Shown here one piece after another: positions 17,172-26,626 of a stretch of DNA of 64,000 nucleotides. Source of the stretch: Salinicola salarius (GTDB lineage: Bacteria; Pseudomonadota; Gammaproteobacteria; Pseudomonadales; Halomonadaceae); NCBI RefSeq assembly GCF_003206135.1, contig NZ_PZJT01000003.1:40392-104391 (forward strand). Reading direction: 5' to 3'. Numbering within the stretch: position 1 is the stretch's first letter; each line of letters opens with the position of its first letter. The notes under the pieces were generated by a model. That model was not told the origin of the DNA, did no database searches, and saw only the letters and a program-made list of their open reading frames with translations. The position numbers and the translations under genes are program-made.

Positions 17172-19832
17172 ATGAATGCCTCCTTCTTGATCGATTACCG
17201 CCTGTCCAGCGAATGGAACGGGGGTTTTACGCTCGAAGTCTATCTGACCTACCAGGGTTGGGAACCGCTCGATGGCTACCAGCTCGATTTCGGCCTCGCT
17301 GCCGAGCTGAATACGCTCTGGGGCGCCGACCGCTACGAGACGACGGATACCGGTTACCGGATCGAGGACAGCGGGCAGTTCGCTCCCGGCGAGACGGTAC
17401 GCATCAAGCTCAAGGCACTGGGCGACGACACGGTGATGCCCCTCGCCCCCACGATAAATGGCGTGGCTGCCTCGCTGACCGAAGGCGCCCGGCTGCTGAC
17501 CGAAGCGCATACGCCATCCGATCTGCTGGGTGACGACTATTCGTTCGTCGACAAGGCCATCACGGTGGATGACGGCATCGACGCCGCCACGCTCAACACG
17601 CTCATCGCCGCCGCGCCGGAAGGCGCCACGATCCATCTCGCGGCCGGACGCTACCTGCTCGACGAATCGCTTGTCATCGAACGCTCCGATGTCACCCTGG
17701 CGGGCGCCGGTTCCGACGACACCACCCTGGTATTTACCCGCCAGGCACTGGAAAGCGATACGAAAAATGCCATCCGCATCAGCGGAGACGAGGGCGAGAC
17801 CGTTGCCAGACTCGCCAGTGACGTTCAGCAGGGCGATACCCGACTCACGCTGAGCGAAGGACACGGCCTCGCGGTCGGCGACACGATCCGGTTGGCCCAA
17901 TCGAACGACGTCGCGTTCCTCGACGCCATCGGCGACAGCGAATGGCGGGAGATGGATTCACCGCTGCGCACCAGCATGGCCCGGATCGTGGCAGTCGACG
18001 GCAACGAGATCGTGCTGGATCGCGGCGTACATTTCGACCTCGACGCAGGGGTGACGGAAATCGACAGGATCGAACCGCTGACGGACGTTCGGCTCGAAGG
18101 GCTGACCGTGGCATTTACCCTGGGCGAGGCCGACAGCAGCAACTTCAGCAATACGCTGCCGGCGCTATCCCGCTATCACGCGGTGGAGTTCAACGCCACG
18201 GTGGGCGCGGCAATGAAAGATGTCGCTGTCGTCGATGGCCCTTCGGTCGCGTTCGAATTCAGCCGCTCGCTGGATCTCGATGTGCAGGAGATCACGGCCA
18301 GCGGCAGCTTCAACAAGGGAAGTGACGGCAACGGCTACGCCTACGAGCTGCGGGAGAGCTACGACGGCCAGTTCAGCGGCCTGGAGGACAGCGGCATGCG
18401 CCACGGCGTGCTGTTCGCCTCCTGGTACTCCTCGGTCGGCAACGAGATACGCGTCACCTCGACCGACCGCGACATCAACTTCCACGGCGGCCGCGATCAC
18501 GGCAACCGCGTCCACGTCGAACAGTCGATTCGCGATGCCGGCAACGACAAGATGTCGACGACGGTCTGGATCAACGAAGGCGAGACCTTCGGCGCGCCGA
18601 CGGACGCGGATGCCAACCTCGTCACCTTCGACTACGTCATCGGTTCGCGCCGCGACGATACCATCCACGCCAGCGACGACGGCGCCTACCTCGATGGCGC
18701 GCTGGGCAACGACACTCTGATCGGCGGCAGCGGCGACGACATTCTCGGCGGCGGTGGCGGATGGGGGAGCAACCGCCTCGAGGGCGGCGCGGGAGACGAC
18801 ACCGCGCTCTTCACCGGCGAACTGTCGGACTACGACATCGAGCGCCTCGCCAGCGGCGAATGGTACGTCGCCGGTAACGGAACGCGAGACACGCTCGCCG
18901 ATATCGAACGCGCCCTGTTCGCCGACGGGCAGCTGCTGGATCTGGCGACCGGCGCGGTCAGCCAGGTCGATGCAAGGGCCGATGTCGCTCCCGAGGCGTA
19001 CTGGGCCAGCCGGGAGAGCCTCGATATCACGGATACCGCGGATACCAGCTCTCTTCATGCCTCGTTCGACGTCGTCAGCCGCTGGTCCAGCGGGTACGTC
19101 ATGGGTGTCACGATCACCAACGACGGCGACGCGGCCGTGGAGGTCGATAATGTTGCGCTGAATCTGGCGAGCGATGTGCATGCGTTCTATGGCGCCAGCC
19201 TCGCCTCGCGGCAGGGCGACGACTACCGGGTCGACGTCACCAGCCGGTCGCTCGAAGCCGGCGAGTCCATGCGCTTCTCGTTCAAGGCCTACGCGGATAC
19301 CAGCGACATCCCGCGGGAGATCCTTCTGAATGGAGCCTCGGTCACGATCGACGAGGGTTCGCTACCGGATGGCAGCCGTCTCGCCAGCGCCCTCGTCGAT
19401 GCCGATCACACCATCACGGCTTCCGGTAACGAAACGCTGACCGGCGGCAGCGGCAACGACACCCTGATCGGCAATGCCGGAGACAACGTGCTGATGGGCA
19501 GCCTGGGCACCGACCGGCTCGAGGGCGGCGGTGGCCAGGATCGGTTCGTGTGGCAGGCAGCGATGGAATCGACGCCGCTGTCGATCGATGAAATCGTCGA
19601 TTTCGGCGACGACGATCTGATCGACCTCTCCTCGCTGGACGCCGACATCACCCAGGCGGGCCGTCAGGCATTCCAGTGGCTCGGGGCGGAAAGCTTTACC
19701 GGCGACGCCGGCCAGCTTCGCTATGCCGACGACCAGTTGCAGGGTGACATCAACGGCGATGGCCTCTCCGATCTGGTCATCGGTGTGCAGAACCTGAACC
19801 CGATGGATGGCGGATTCCTGATTCTGAGCTGA
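17172..19832 (+). CDS. RTX beta-helix protein with two carbohydrate-binding-like domains
   Basis: An 886-residue acidic protein, probably secreted by a type I system. In order: a CBM2-like beta-sandwich (about 4-105), a right-handed beta-helix region of the pectate-lyase/C5-epimerase type (about 125-490), RTX calcium repeats (LGNDTLIGGSGDDILGG, about 508-545), a second CBM2-like domain (about 628-725, RWSSGYVMGVTITN), more RTX repeats (about 755-790) and a hydrophobic C-terminal end suited to type I export. There is no N-terminal signal peptide. It lacks the DPHE catalytic motif of mannuronan C5-epimerases, so polysaccharide binding or lysis is possible but unproven. No HlyB/HlyD genes are adjacent. 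The next gene is a shorter paralogue. The start has only a weak ribosome-binding site. Confidence 0.85.
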   Translation: MNASFLIDYRLSSEWNGGFTLEVYLTYQGWEPLDGYQLDFGLAAELNTLWGADRYETTDTGYRIEDSGQFAPGETVRIKLKALGDDTVMPLAPTINGVAASLTEGARLLTEAHTPSDLLGDDYSFVDKAITVDDGIDAATLNTLIAAAPEGATIHLAAGRYLLDESLVIERSDVTLAGAGSDDTTLVFTRQALESDTKNAIRISGDEGETVARLASDVQQGDTRLTLSEGHGLAVGDTIRLAQSNDVAFLDAIGDSEWREMDSPLRTSMARIVAVDGNEIVLDRGVHFDLDAGVTEIDRIEPLTDVRLEGLTVAFTLGEADSSNFSNTLPALSRYHAVEFNATVGAAMKDVAVVDGPSVAFEFSRSLDLDVQEITASGSFNKGSDGNGYAYELRESYDGQFSGLEDSGMRHGVLFASWYSSVGNEIRVTSTDRDINFHGGRDHGNRVHVEQSIRDAGNDKMSTTVWINEGETFGAPTDADANLVTFDYVIGSRRDDTIHASDDGAYLDGALGNDTLIGGSGDDILGGGGGWGSNRLEGGAGDDTALFTGELSDYDIERLASGEWYVAGNGTRDTLADIERALFADGQLLDLATGAVSQVDARADVAPEAYWASRESLDITDTADTSSLHASFDVVSRWSSGYVMGVTITNDGDAAVEVDNVALNLASDVHAFYGASLASRQGDDYRVDVTSRSLEAGESMRFSFKAYADTSDIPREILLNGASVTIDEGSLPDGSRLASALVDADHTITASGNETLTGGSGNDTLIGNAGDNVLMGSLGTDRLEGGGGQDRFVWQAAMESTPLSIDEIVDFGDDDLIDLSSLDADITQAGRQAFQWLGAESFTGDAGQLRYADDQLQGDINGDGLSDLVIGVQNLNPMDGGFLILS

Positions 19833-19892
19833 GCTGAGCGCTCCTTCCTCTTCTCCCATTTTCCCCTTCTCCCCCCTTCCCACCTGATGACG

Positions 19893-19930
19893 CCGGCGCT
19901 GCATTCCCGTAATGCAGCGCCGGTCTTTCT
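19893..19930 (+). terminator. Rho-independent terminator after the first RTX gene
   Basis: A 13-base perfect stem (CCGGCGCTGCATT with its complement, loop CCCGT) ends at 19923 and is followed by TCTTTCT. It lies about 60 bases after the stop codon, behind a long pyrimidine-rich tract at 19842-19882. It would separate transcription of the two paralogous RTX genes. Confidence 0.75.
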
Positions 19931-20003
19931 CACCATACGAAACCAAAGCGCTACATAGCGTATCCCTATCGCACCCGGGAACTGCGTAGGATTCCGTCGT
20001 CAA

Positions 20004-20017
20004 TTGATCCAGATCAA
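20004..20017 (+). promoter_or_regulatory. FNR/Anr-type box just before the second RTX gene
   Basis: TTGATCCAGATCAA is an exact match to the FNR/Anr consensus TTGAT-N4-ATCAA. It ends 13 bases before the ATG and touches the ribosome-binding region (AAGGGAG). So close to the start codon it would repress or act on a very short leader rather than activate in the standard way. A chance match is possible. Confidence 0.45.
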
Positions 20018-20030
20018 ATAAGGGAGCCCC

Positions 20031-21419
20031 ATGATTCGTGTCGATAACGATGTCACTGCCGAGGAACTCGAGCAGATCATCAATGAAGAGGCCAATCGCG
20101 ACGAAACGGTCAAACTGGAGGCCGGTGAATATCGCTTCGACCACGCCCTGACCATTACCCGTTCCGATGTCTCCCTGGTCGGCGAAGGCAGCGACGATAC
20201 GCGGCTGACCTTCACCGACGCCGCGCTGGAGGACAACGACGACAATGCCATTCTGGTCACCGGCGAGACGGCAGACACGATCGGCAAGATCGAATCCGAC
20301 GTCGACGAAGGCGAGAACGTACTCAAGCTGGACGATGCCGGCGCACTGGCGGCGGGCGACACGATTCGCATCGCGCAGGACAACGATACCGAGTTTCTCG
20401 ACGAGATCGACGATCATGACTGGCGCGAGCTGGACTCGCCGCTGCGAACGAGCATGGCGAAAGTGACCGACGTCGATGGCGACTACGTCACGCTGGACCG
20501 CGGCGTTCATTTCGACTTCGATCATCACGAGGCCGAAGTCACCCGGATCGACAGCGCCGATGATGTCTCGCTGCGCGGCTTTTCGGTCGGCTTCGAACTG
20601 GGCGAGCCCGATGACGACGAGTTCAGCAACGAACTCGACGACCTCACCGGCTATCACGCCATCGAGTATGCCGACACGACAGACGGCGAGCTCGACGATG
20701 TCGCCGTGATCGACGGCCCCTCGACCGCCTTCGAATTCTCGCGCTCGCTGGACATGGATGCCGACTCCCTGACCACCGAGGGCAGCTTCAACAAGGGGTC
20801 CGGCGGCAACGGCTACGCCTTCGAACTGCGCGAGAGCTACGATGGCACCTTCGACGATCTGAGCGACAGCGGCATGCGTCATGGCCTGCTGTTCGCCTCC
20901 TGGCACTCCTCGGTGGGCAATGACGTCGAAGTCACCCGAACCGATCGCGACATCAATTTCCACGGCGGCCGCGATCACGACAATCGCGTTCACGTCCAGC
21001 ATTCGGTCCGCGACCCGGACAACGACAAGATCTCCTCCACGCTATGGGTCAACGAAGGCGAGTCCTTCGGCGCCCCCACCGACATGTCGACCAACGACGT
21101 CACCTTCGACGATGTCGTCGGCTCGCGTCGAGACGACATCGTGCGCGGCAGCGACGATGGGGTGACACTCTTCGGCGGTACGGGCAGCGATACGCTCTTC
21201 GGCGGTGATGGCGATGACGTTCTCGCGCCCGGCAGCGGCTGGGGGCAAGACTGGCTCGATGGTGGCGATGGCCATGACATCGCCAGGATGGAGGGCAACC
21301 GCAACGACTATGCCGTCGACCGGCACGACGATCGGGTGACCGTCGACGGCAACGGCATCGAGGCGACACTGGTGGGCATCCAGGAACTCATCTTCGACGA
21401 CGGCGGCCTGTCGCTCTAG
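20031..21419 (+). CDS. RTX beta-helix protein, shorter paralogue
   Basis: A 462-residue, strongly acidic protein that aligns end to end with residues 130-590 of the preceding gene product. Shared segments include ELRESYDG, SGMRHG-LFASW, TDRDINFHGGRDH and NEGE-FGAPTD. It has the beta-helix region (about 20-365) and one RTX block (GGTGSDTLFGGDGDDVLA, about 382-415) but neither carbohydrate-binding-like domain nor the long C-terminal extension, so its export signal is doubtful. A good AAGGGAG site precedes the ATG. Gene duplication followed by domain loss (or gain in the other copy) is the simplest history. Asp and Glu content is far higher than in its partner, consistent with an extracellular protein in brine. 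Confidence 0.85.
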   Translation: MIRVDNDVTAEELEQIINEEANRDETVKLEAGEYRFDHALTITRSDVSLVGEGSDDTRLTFTDAALEDNDDNAILVTGETADTIGKIESDVDEGENVLKLDDAGALAAGDTIRIAQDNDTEFLDEIDDHDWRELDSPLRTSMAKVTDVDGDYVTLDRGVHFDFDHHEAEVTRIDSADDVSLRGFSVGFELGEPDDDEFSNELDDLTGYHAIEYADTTDGELDDVAVIDGPSTAFEFSRSLDMDADSLTTEGSFNKGSGGNGYAFELRESYDGTFDDLSDSGMRHGLLFASWHSSVGNDVEVTRTDRDINFHGGRDHDNRVHVQHSVRDPDNDKISSTLWVNEGESFGAPTDMSTNDVTFDDVVGSRRDDIVRGSDDGVTLFGGTGSDTLFGGDGDDVLAPGSGWGQDWLDGGDGHDIARMEGNRNDYAVDRHDDRVTVDGNGIEATLVGIQELIFDDGGLSL

Positions 21420-21439
21420 TCAGACCGCCGGCCGTGGCG

Positions 21440-23116
21440 TCAGGGCGTGTCGATCCTGGCCACGGCGTCACGACTGACCAGCTCGCGCTCGTCGCCGGTC
21501 AGTTCGCGCAGCTGGCCATCGCGCATCTCCAGCAGCCGGTCGGCGTGGGCGAAATAGTGATCGTCGTGGCTGATCGCGAAGACCGTGATGCCGAGTTCGC
21601 GAAAACGCGGCATCAGCTCGCGGTAGAAGGCGCGGCGGAACTGCGGATCCTGATCCGCGGCCCACTCGTCCAGCAGCAGGATCTGGCGCTGTTCGACCAG
21701 CGCCATCAGCAGCGCCAGACGCTTGCGCTGGCCCTGGGAGAGTTCGGTATCGAGGATTCGGCCATCCTCGAGCTGCAGCTTGCGCGCGAGCTGCAGCGTC
21801 TGCAGCCAATTGTCCAGCAGTGCGGGATCGGCGCTGCCGCCATGCGGTCCCATCAGCCGATCGAACTGATGAAAATCGGTGTAGACCGCGGAAAAGCGCT
21901 GCCGGTAGCGATGCCACCCCGCTTCATCAATGGCCTCGTCATCGATACGGATCTCGCCCGAGTGCGGGCGGTAGAGCCCGGTCAACAGCTTGGCCAGCGT
22001 CGACTTGCCGCTGCCGTTGCCGCCGATCAGGTAGACCTGCTCGCCACGCTCCAGGCGCAGATTGATCGGGCCTATTTCGAAACCCACGCGCGCAAAGCCT
22101 TCCCGCCCCGCCCTGGCCGGGTAGCGATAGGTAATGTCGCGCAACTCCAGCGACTGCCACTCGCTGTGCGTCTCGACCAGATCGAAATCGGCACGGTACT
22201 CGGCCAGCGCCAGCTCGCGCAGCCTGTCGAAGGAGACCTGCGCGGTGATCAGTGTCGGCGTCGCGCCGACGGCCTGGATCAGCGGCGAGCGCAGAAACAG
22301 CAGGGTCAGCGAGAACGTCGCCGCCACCGCAGTGTTCGACCAGCCCAGACCGTTGGCCAGGAAGAACACCAGGCCGATGGCCCCCAGCATCATGATGTTG
22401 GTCCAGTTGCCCGCGCTCAGGTGGTAGGTGTCGGCGCGAATGATGTGATCGCGATAGGTGCGGGCGTTGGCACCGTAGACCTCTTCCAGCAGGTGCCGGG
22501 CGCGGTCGCGGTTGAGCGCCAGCTCCTTGCGCCCGTGAATGATCGTCTCGTAGTCCTGGTAGAGCCGGCTGTCGGTGGTGCGGGTAATGTGAATGTGGTG
22601 ATAGACCTTCGATACCAGCCACCAGCCGACCAGCATGGTCACGGCAATCCAGATCGCCGTGATCAGCAGCAGCGGCGGCGAGAGCCAGAACAGGTAGACG
22701 ACGGAAGCCAGCGTGATGACGACCCCCTGCACCAGTTCCGGCAGGCGGACGAAGGCGATGGTCACGTTGCGGATGTCGCTGGAAAGGCACGACAGCAGAT
22801 GCGCGCTCCCGAGCTGCTCGAGACGTTCGATGTCGGTATCGAGGATGCGCTTGATCAGGCGGCCGCGTAAGCGGTAGACAAAATGGTGGCCCAGCGTCGT
22901 CAGCGCCAGCTGCGATCCCAGCGTGACCGCCAGTAGCAGCGCCACCAGCCCGATGAAAGGCAGCAGAGCCGTGATGGCGGTGCCGTCGGTGACGATCAGG
23001 TAGTGGTTGATGAAGGCGATGACGCCGATCCCCAGCGCCGCGCTCAGCAGACTGAGCAGCATGACGCCGATGAACGGCCAGCGATAGTGACGAAAGACGA
23101 CGCGCAGTAGTTCCAT
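21440..23116 (-). CDS. Cyclic-peptide/siderophore-type ABC exporter (PvdE/SyrD family)
   Basis: A 558-residue half-transporter with a six-helix membrane domain (about 1-290) fused to an ATPase: Walker A GGNGSGKS (365-372), signature LSQGQRKR (459-466) and Walker B LLLDEW (480-485). The sequence [16 protein letters not shown] after Walker B marks the cyclic-peptide transporter family that includes PvdE, SyrD and YojI. It has no N-terminal peptidase domain. It converges on the second RTX gene with about 20 bases between them. No peptide-synthetase gene is nearby, so the cargo is unknown; it should not be read as the RTX exporter. Confidence 0.87.
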   Translation of the reverse strand: MELLRVVFRHYRWPFIGVMLLSLLSAALGIGVIAFINHYLIVTDGTAITALLPFIGLVALLLAVTLGSQLALTTLGHHFVYRLRGRLIKRILDTDIERLEQLGSAHLLSCLSSDIRNVTIAFVRLPELVQGVVITLASVVYLFWLSPPLLLITAIWIAVTMLVGWWLVSKVYHHIHITRTTDSRLYQDYETIIHGRKELALNRDRARHLLEEVYGANARTYRDHIIRADTYHLSAGNWTNIMMLGAIGLVFFLANGLGWSNTAVAATFSLTLLFLRSPLIQAVGATPTLITAQVSFDRLRELALAEYRADFDLVETHSEWQSLELRDITYRYPARAGREGFARVGFEIGPINLRLERGEQVYLIGGNGSGKSTLAKLLTGLYRPHSGEIRIDDEAIDEAGWHRYRQRFSAVYTDFHQFDRLMGPHGGSADPALLDNWLQTLQLARKLQLEDGRILDTELSQGQRKRLALLMALVEQRQILLLDEWAADQDPQFRRAFYRELMPRFRELGITVFAISHDDHYFAHADRLLEMRDGQLRELTGDERELVSRDAVARIDTP

Positions 23117-23348
23117 TCGGATTCCGTAGCCGGCGATTGGGCTCGCTCACGATCTTGGACATGGCATTCCGCCATGACACTTCCGACAGAAGCGGCAGCC
23201 CGGAAAAGGCTTGTCAGACCCTTGAGCGAGAAGCACGGCGCCGATAGATGACCAGCTCACCGCAGGCGCGAATGATTCTGATCTTCACCCGTGAAGTCAA
23301 GCCGCCTGGTGCAGACGACCGGATGTGGACGACCGGGTCGGCTTCGAT

Positions 23349-24257
23349 TCATTCGTCGTCGGAGAACATCATCTGTATTCGCGAGCGCAGCCAACGCTCG
23401 GCAGGGTCGTTGTCGTAGACGCTCTGCCACACCATGCTCAGCGGCGACGGCGCACGCTCCAGCGGCATCTCGTCCACCCGCAGCCCGCCCTGCGCGGCCA
23501 GCACGTCCGCGGCGTAATCCGGCACGGTGGCGACCATGTCGGTATCCCGCAACAGCGAGGCCAGACTGTTGAACTGCGGGACGGCCAGCACGATGCGGCG
23601 CTTGCGGCCTTGCTCGGCGAGCAGATCGTCGACGTAGCCATTGAGATCGCCATCGAATGACACCAGTGCATGCGGCCGCTCGCAGTAGTCGTCGAGGGTC
23701 AGTGTCCCCGGGCGGCTATCCGCTCGCAGTACCTTGGCGCGGCTGTGGCGCAGGATCTTCTGCTTCGCATTGGCCGGCAGCTCCCGCGCATAACCGGCGG
23801 CAACGGTCACTTCACCGGTATTGAGCAGTTGCGGCATCAGGTGGAAATCGGCCCGCCGGACCACCAGCACGATACCCGGCGCTTCGGTCCGCAGCCGCTT
23901 GAGCAGCGCCGGCAGCAAGGCGAATTCGATGTCGTCGCTCAACCCGATTCGAAACACCGCCTCGCTGGTCTCGGGATCGAAATCGCTGGTACGGCTGAGC
24001 ACGTTGGAGATGGCATCGAGGGCGGGTTGCAGCTGTTCGTAGATCTGCTCGGCACGAGCGGTCGGCACCATCTGGCGACCCGTTCGCACCAGCAGCGGAT
24101 CGTTGAAGACATCCCTGAGCCTGGCAAGTGAGGCACTGGTGGCCGGCTGACCCAGAAACAATCGCTCCGCAGCCCGCGAGACGCTGCGTTCCTGCATCAA
24201 GGTCTCGAACACGACCAGCAGCTTGAAATCCACCCCCCGCAGGTCACTACGGTTCAT
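23349..24257 (-). CDS. LysR-family regulator (NodD/LeuO-like subgroup)
   Basis: A 302-residue LysR-type regulator. The winged helix-turn-helix is at about residues 8-65 (LLVVFETLMQERSVSRAAERL), followed by an effector-binding domain. The Q-P-A-T-S-A-S-LARLR recognition region and PLLVRTGR are typical of the subgroup near NodD and PcpR. AGGGAGGAGAG lies directly before the chosen ATG; a longer in-frame reading is rejected for lack of homology-like sequence. It is divergent from the oxidoreductase gene next door, which it most likely controls. Confidence 0.9.
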   Translation of the reverse strand: MNRSDLRGVDFKLLVVFETLMQERSVSRAAERLFLGQPATSASLARLRDVFNDPLLVRTGRQMVPTARAEQIYEQLQPALDAISNVLSRTSDFDPETSEAVFRIGLSDDIEFALLPALLKRLRTEAPGIVLVVRRADFHLMPQLLNTGEVTVAAGYARELPANAKQKILRHSRAKVLRADSRPGTLTLDDYCERPHALVSFDGDLNGYVDDLLAEQGRKRRIVLAVPQFNSLASLLRDTDMVATVPDYAADVLAAQGGLRVDEMPLERAPSPLSMVWQSVYDNDPAERWLRSRIQMMFSDDE

Positions 24258-24439
24258 GCCTCTCCTCCCTTCGACGGCTGGCGGCCCACTCGTTGCTCCC
24301 GGCACCCGCTGCGGCGATCGCATCGCCATGGCGGGTGCTGTATCGATCAGCGTTATAGCCACTATCGATCCCTGAGCATAGTCTTTGCCCGTCATCGTCG
24401 ATAGAGTCGGGACAAGCTCTGGAATCATTGAGGTGCACG

Positions 24440-25459
24440 ATGTCACGTGCGATACAGTTTCAACGTTTCGGCGACGCCGACGTTCTGGAAATCATTGAAC
24501 GCGACGACCCGCACCCCGCCGCCGGGGAAGTCCTGATCGAAACCGAGGCGCTCGGCCTCAACTGGTACGATATCCTGTGGCGGCGCAACATGGCGCCCAC
24601 GGAGGCCAGGCTGCCGGCCGGCACGGGTAGCGAGATGGCCGGCAGGGTCATCGCCGTCGGCCCGGGGGTGACGGCCTTCTCGCCGGGGGAGCGCGTCGCT
24701 TCGATCCCCGCGTTCGATCCCAACAAGTATACGGCACACGCCGAGCGCGTGCTGCTGCCGGCCGAGGCGCTCATTGCCTATCCGGATTGTCTGCCCCCGG
24801 CCGAAGCCAGCGTTCACTACGTTCCGTCGCTGATCAGCTGGCTGGGATTTCGCGAGGTGGCCGACCTCAAACCCGGCGAAACGGTGCTGATCACCGGTGC
24901 CTGCCATATCGGTGGCCCCTACGCCGTCCAGATCGCCCATGCGCTGGGCGCCCGGGTCATCGCCGCGACACCGCACGAGTCGGCGATCGACTATCTCAAG
25001 TCCCTGGGCGCCGACGCGGTGGTGCACACGGAAACCCAGGACCTCGTTACCCGGATCAACAAGCTGACCGATCACCATGGCGTCGATGTGGTGCTGGATG
25101 CGCTGGGCGGCCCTCAGATGAATCTGCTGGGCGATGTCATGGCGCCTCGGGGCCGGATGATTCTCTACGGCCTGATGGGAGGCAACCAGACCACGTTTCC
25201 GGCTCAGGCCGCCTTCCGCAAGAACATCCAGTTCCATGTGCACTGTCTTTCCAACTTCAGCGGCAAGCCGGAACTGGGCATCCCCCAGAACCGGGAAGCA
25301 TTGGAACGTGCCATCGCCGAGGTCGAGCGGATGACCCGTGCCGGCGAGATCAAGCCGCAGATCGACTACCGCTTCGCGTTCGAGGAGATGGTCGAGGCAC
25401 ATCGCTATCTGGAAACCTGCGCCAATCACCATGGGCGCATCGTGGTCGAAATGGCCTGA
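24440..25459 (+). CDS. Zinc-independent quinone-oxidoreductase-like alcohol dehydrogenase (MDR family)
   Basis: A 339-residue medium-chain dehydrogenase/reductase. The N-terminal GroES-like domain has GTGSEMAGRVIAVGPGV, and the Rossmann domain starts at about residue 150 (VLITGACHIGGPYAVQIA). The structural four-cysteine zinc cluster is absent, pointing to the quinone-oxidoreductase (QOR) branch, which reduces quinones or enals with NADPH. The first gene of a possible pair with the AEC carrier downstream; divergent from a LysR regulator across about 180 bases. GAGG stands before the ATG. Confidence 0.87.
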   Translation: MSRAIQFQRFGDADVLEIIERDDPHPAAGEVLIETEALGLNWYDILWRRNMAPTEARLPAGTGSEMAGRVIAVGPGVTAFSPGERVASIPAFDPNKYTAHAERVLLPAEALIAYPDCLPPAEASVHYVPSLISWLGFREVADLKPGETVLITGACHIGGPYAVQIAHALGARVIAATPHESAIDYLKSLGADAVVHTETQDLVTRINKLTDHHGVDVVLDALGGPQMNLLGDVMAPRGRMILYGLMGGNQTTFPAQAAFRKNIQFHVHCLSNFSGKPELGIPQNREALERAIAEVERMTRAGEIKPQIDYRFAFEEMVEAHRYLETCANHHGRIVVEMA

Positions 25460-25595
25460 TCGGCGGGGGCGCGACGGTGATTGGCAAACACGCATTGCCA
25501 GTCGCCTGACGGATTGACGACAATACGGCCTTCCACTTTTGTCGCTCTTTCTCTCTCACCGCCCTCAGTCAGGCTAAAGGGCTCAAGGATATTCG

Positions 25596-26471
25596 ATGCT
25601 TGCTCAACTGTTCGCGGTCATGGCGCCAGTCCTGGTTGGGGCGAGCATCGGGTTCGGCTGGATTCGCCTGGGGCTGAACTACCCCACCGAGTTCATCACC
25701 AAGCTGGTGTTCAACATCGGCACGCCAGCGTTGGTACTCGCTTCTCTGGCCAATGCCGAGGTCGACCCCCATACCTTCGGGCGTACCCTCGCCACGACTT
25801 TCGTGGTTCTGGCCGGCATGGCGGTAGCGAGTTTCGGCGTCGCCAGACTGCTGGGCAAACCCTGGCAGGTGATCATCTCGCCGATGATGTATCCCAACGC
25901 CGGCAACATGGGTTTACCGGTCTCGCTTTACGCCTTCGGCAAGGAAGGTTTTACCTTCGCCATGACGGCCTGGGTCGCCAACGCGCTGATCCAGTTCACC
26001 ATCGGCATGATGATGGCCACGCGCGGCAACCCTTGGAAAGCGCTGGCCCGCAATCCCACGCTGTACAGCATCGCCATCTCGCTGACACTGCTGCTGTCCG
26101 GCGTTCATCTGCCGGCATGGCTCGGCAATACCGTCCACCTTCTCTCCGGCCTGACCATCCCGCTGATGCTGATAACCCTGGGCGTCTCGCTGGCCAGCAT
26201 CCAGGCCCGCAGCCTGTCCTCGGGATTTCTGTTCACGCTGTGCCGCGTACCCATCGCGCTGGCCCTCTCGTTCGGCATCGCTGCCTGGTTCGGCCTGCCT
26301 CCGGTGGCCGCCAGCGCCGTGGCGCTCCAGATGAGCATGCCGGTCGCCGTCTACAACTATCTGTTCGCGCAACGTTCCCGTCGCGAGCCGGAGTACGTCG
26401 CCAGCCTAGTGTTCTGCTCCACCGTGCTGGCCTTCGTCTACCTGCCGCTGGAATTGGCTTTCATGCTGTAG
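25596..26471 (+). CDS. AEC family transporter (auxin efflux carrier-like)
   Basis: A 291-residue membrane protein with about ten hydrophobic segments in two five-helix halves. The first half has NIGTPALVLASL and the second SGLTIPLMLITLGVSLA, both hallmark regions of the auxin efflux carrier/malate permease (MdcF-like) family. Such proteins move organic acids or other small metabolites across the inner membrane. AAGGAT stands about nine bases upstream of the ATG. It follows the oxidoreductase by about 135 bases and may be co-transcribed. Confidence 0.88.
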   Translation: MLAQLFAVMAPVLVGASIGFGWIRLGLNYPTEFITKLVFNIGTPALVLASLANAEVDPHTFGRTLATTFVVLAGMAVASFGVARLLGKPWQVIISPMMYPNAGNMGLPVSLYAFGKEGFTFAMTAWVANALIQFTIGMMMATRGNPWKALARNPTLYSIAISLTLLLSGVHLPAWLGNTVHLLSGLTIPLMLITLGVSLASIQARSLSSGFLFTLCRVPIALALSFGIAAWFGLPPVAASAVALQMSMPVAVYNYLFAQRSRREPEYVASLVFCSTVLAFVYLPLELAFML

Positions 26472-26513
26472 CGCATCGCATCCTCGGCTTGCAAAAGCGC
26501 GACGAGCAACTAC

Positions 26514-26528
26514 ATTACAAAGTGTAAT
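26514..26528 (+). promoter_or_regulatory. ATTACA-N3-TGTAAT palindrome upstream of the PRC-barrel gene
   Basis: A 15-base inverted repeat in an AT-rich stretch about 100 bases before the start of the PRC-barrel gene. A direct repeat of TTGCATG follows at about 26558 and 26570. These could be operator and promoter parts for that gene, but the binding protein is unknown. Confidence 0.35.
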
Positions 26529-26626
26529 CTTCAAAAAATGAATGGATTACAGATAGTTGCATGCATAGATTGCATGTACGGATAGAAAGTTGCACGCCCA
26601 AGAAGCCGCAAGGCAAGGAGACACAG

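Noticed and set aside
17172-21419. Annotation of the RTX proteins as alginate (mannuronan) C5-epimerases
   Set aside because: The DPHE catalytic motif is not present in either protein, so only the beta-helix/RTX architecture is shared.
21440-23116. The ABC exporter as type I secretion ATPase for the RTX proteins
   Set aside because: Its sequence belongs to the cyclic-peptide family, it has no accessory N-terminal domain, and there is no membrane-fusion protein gene.
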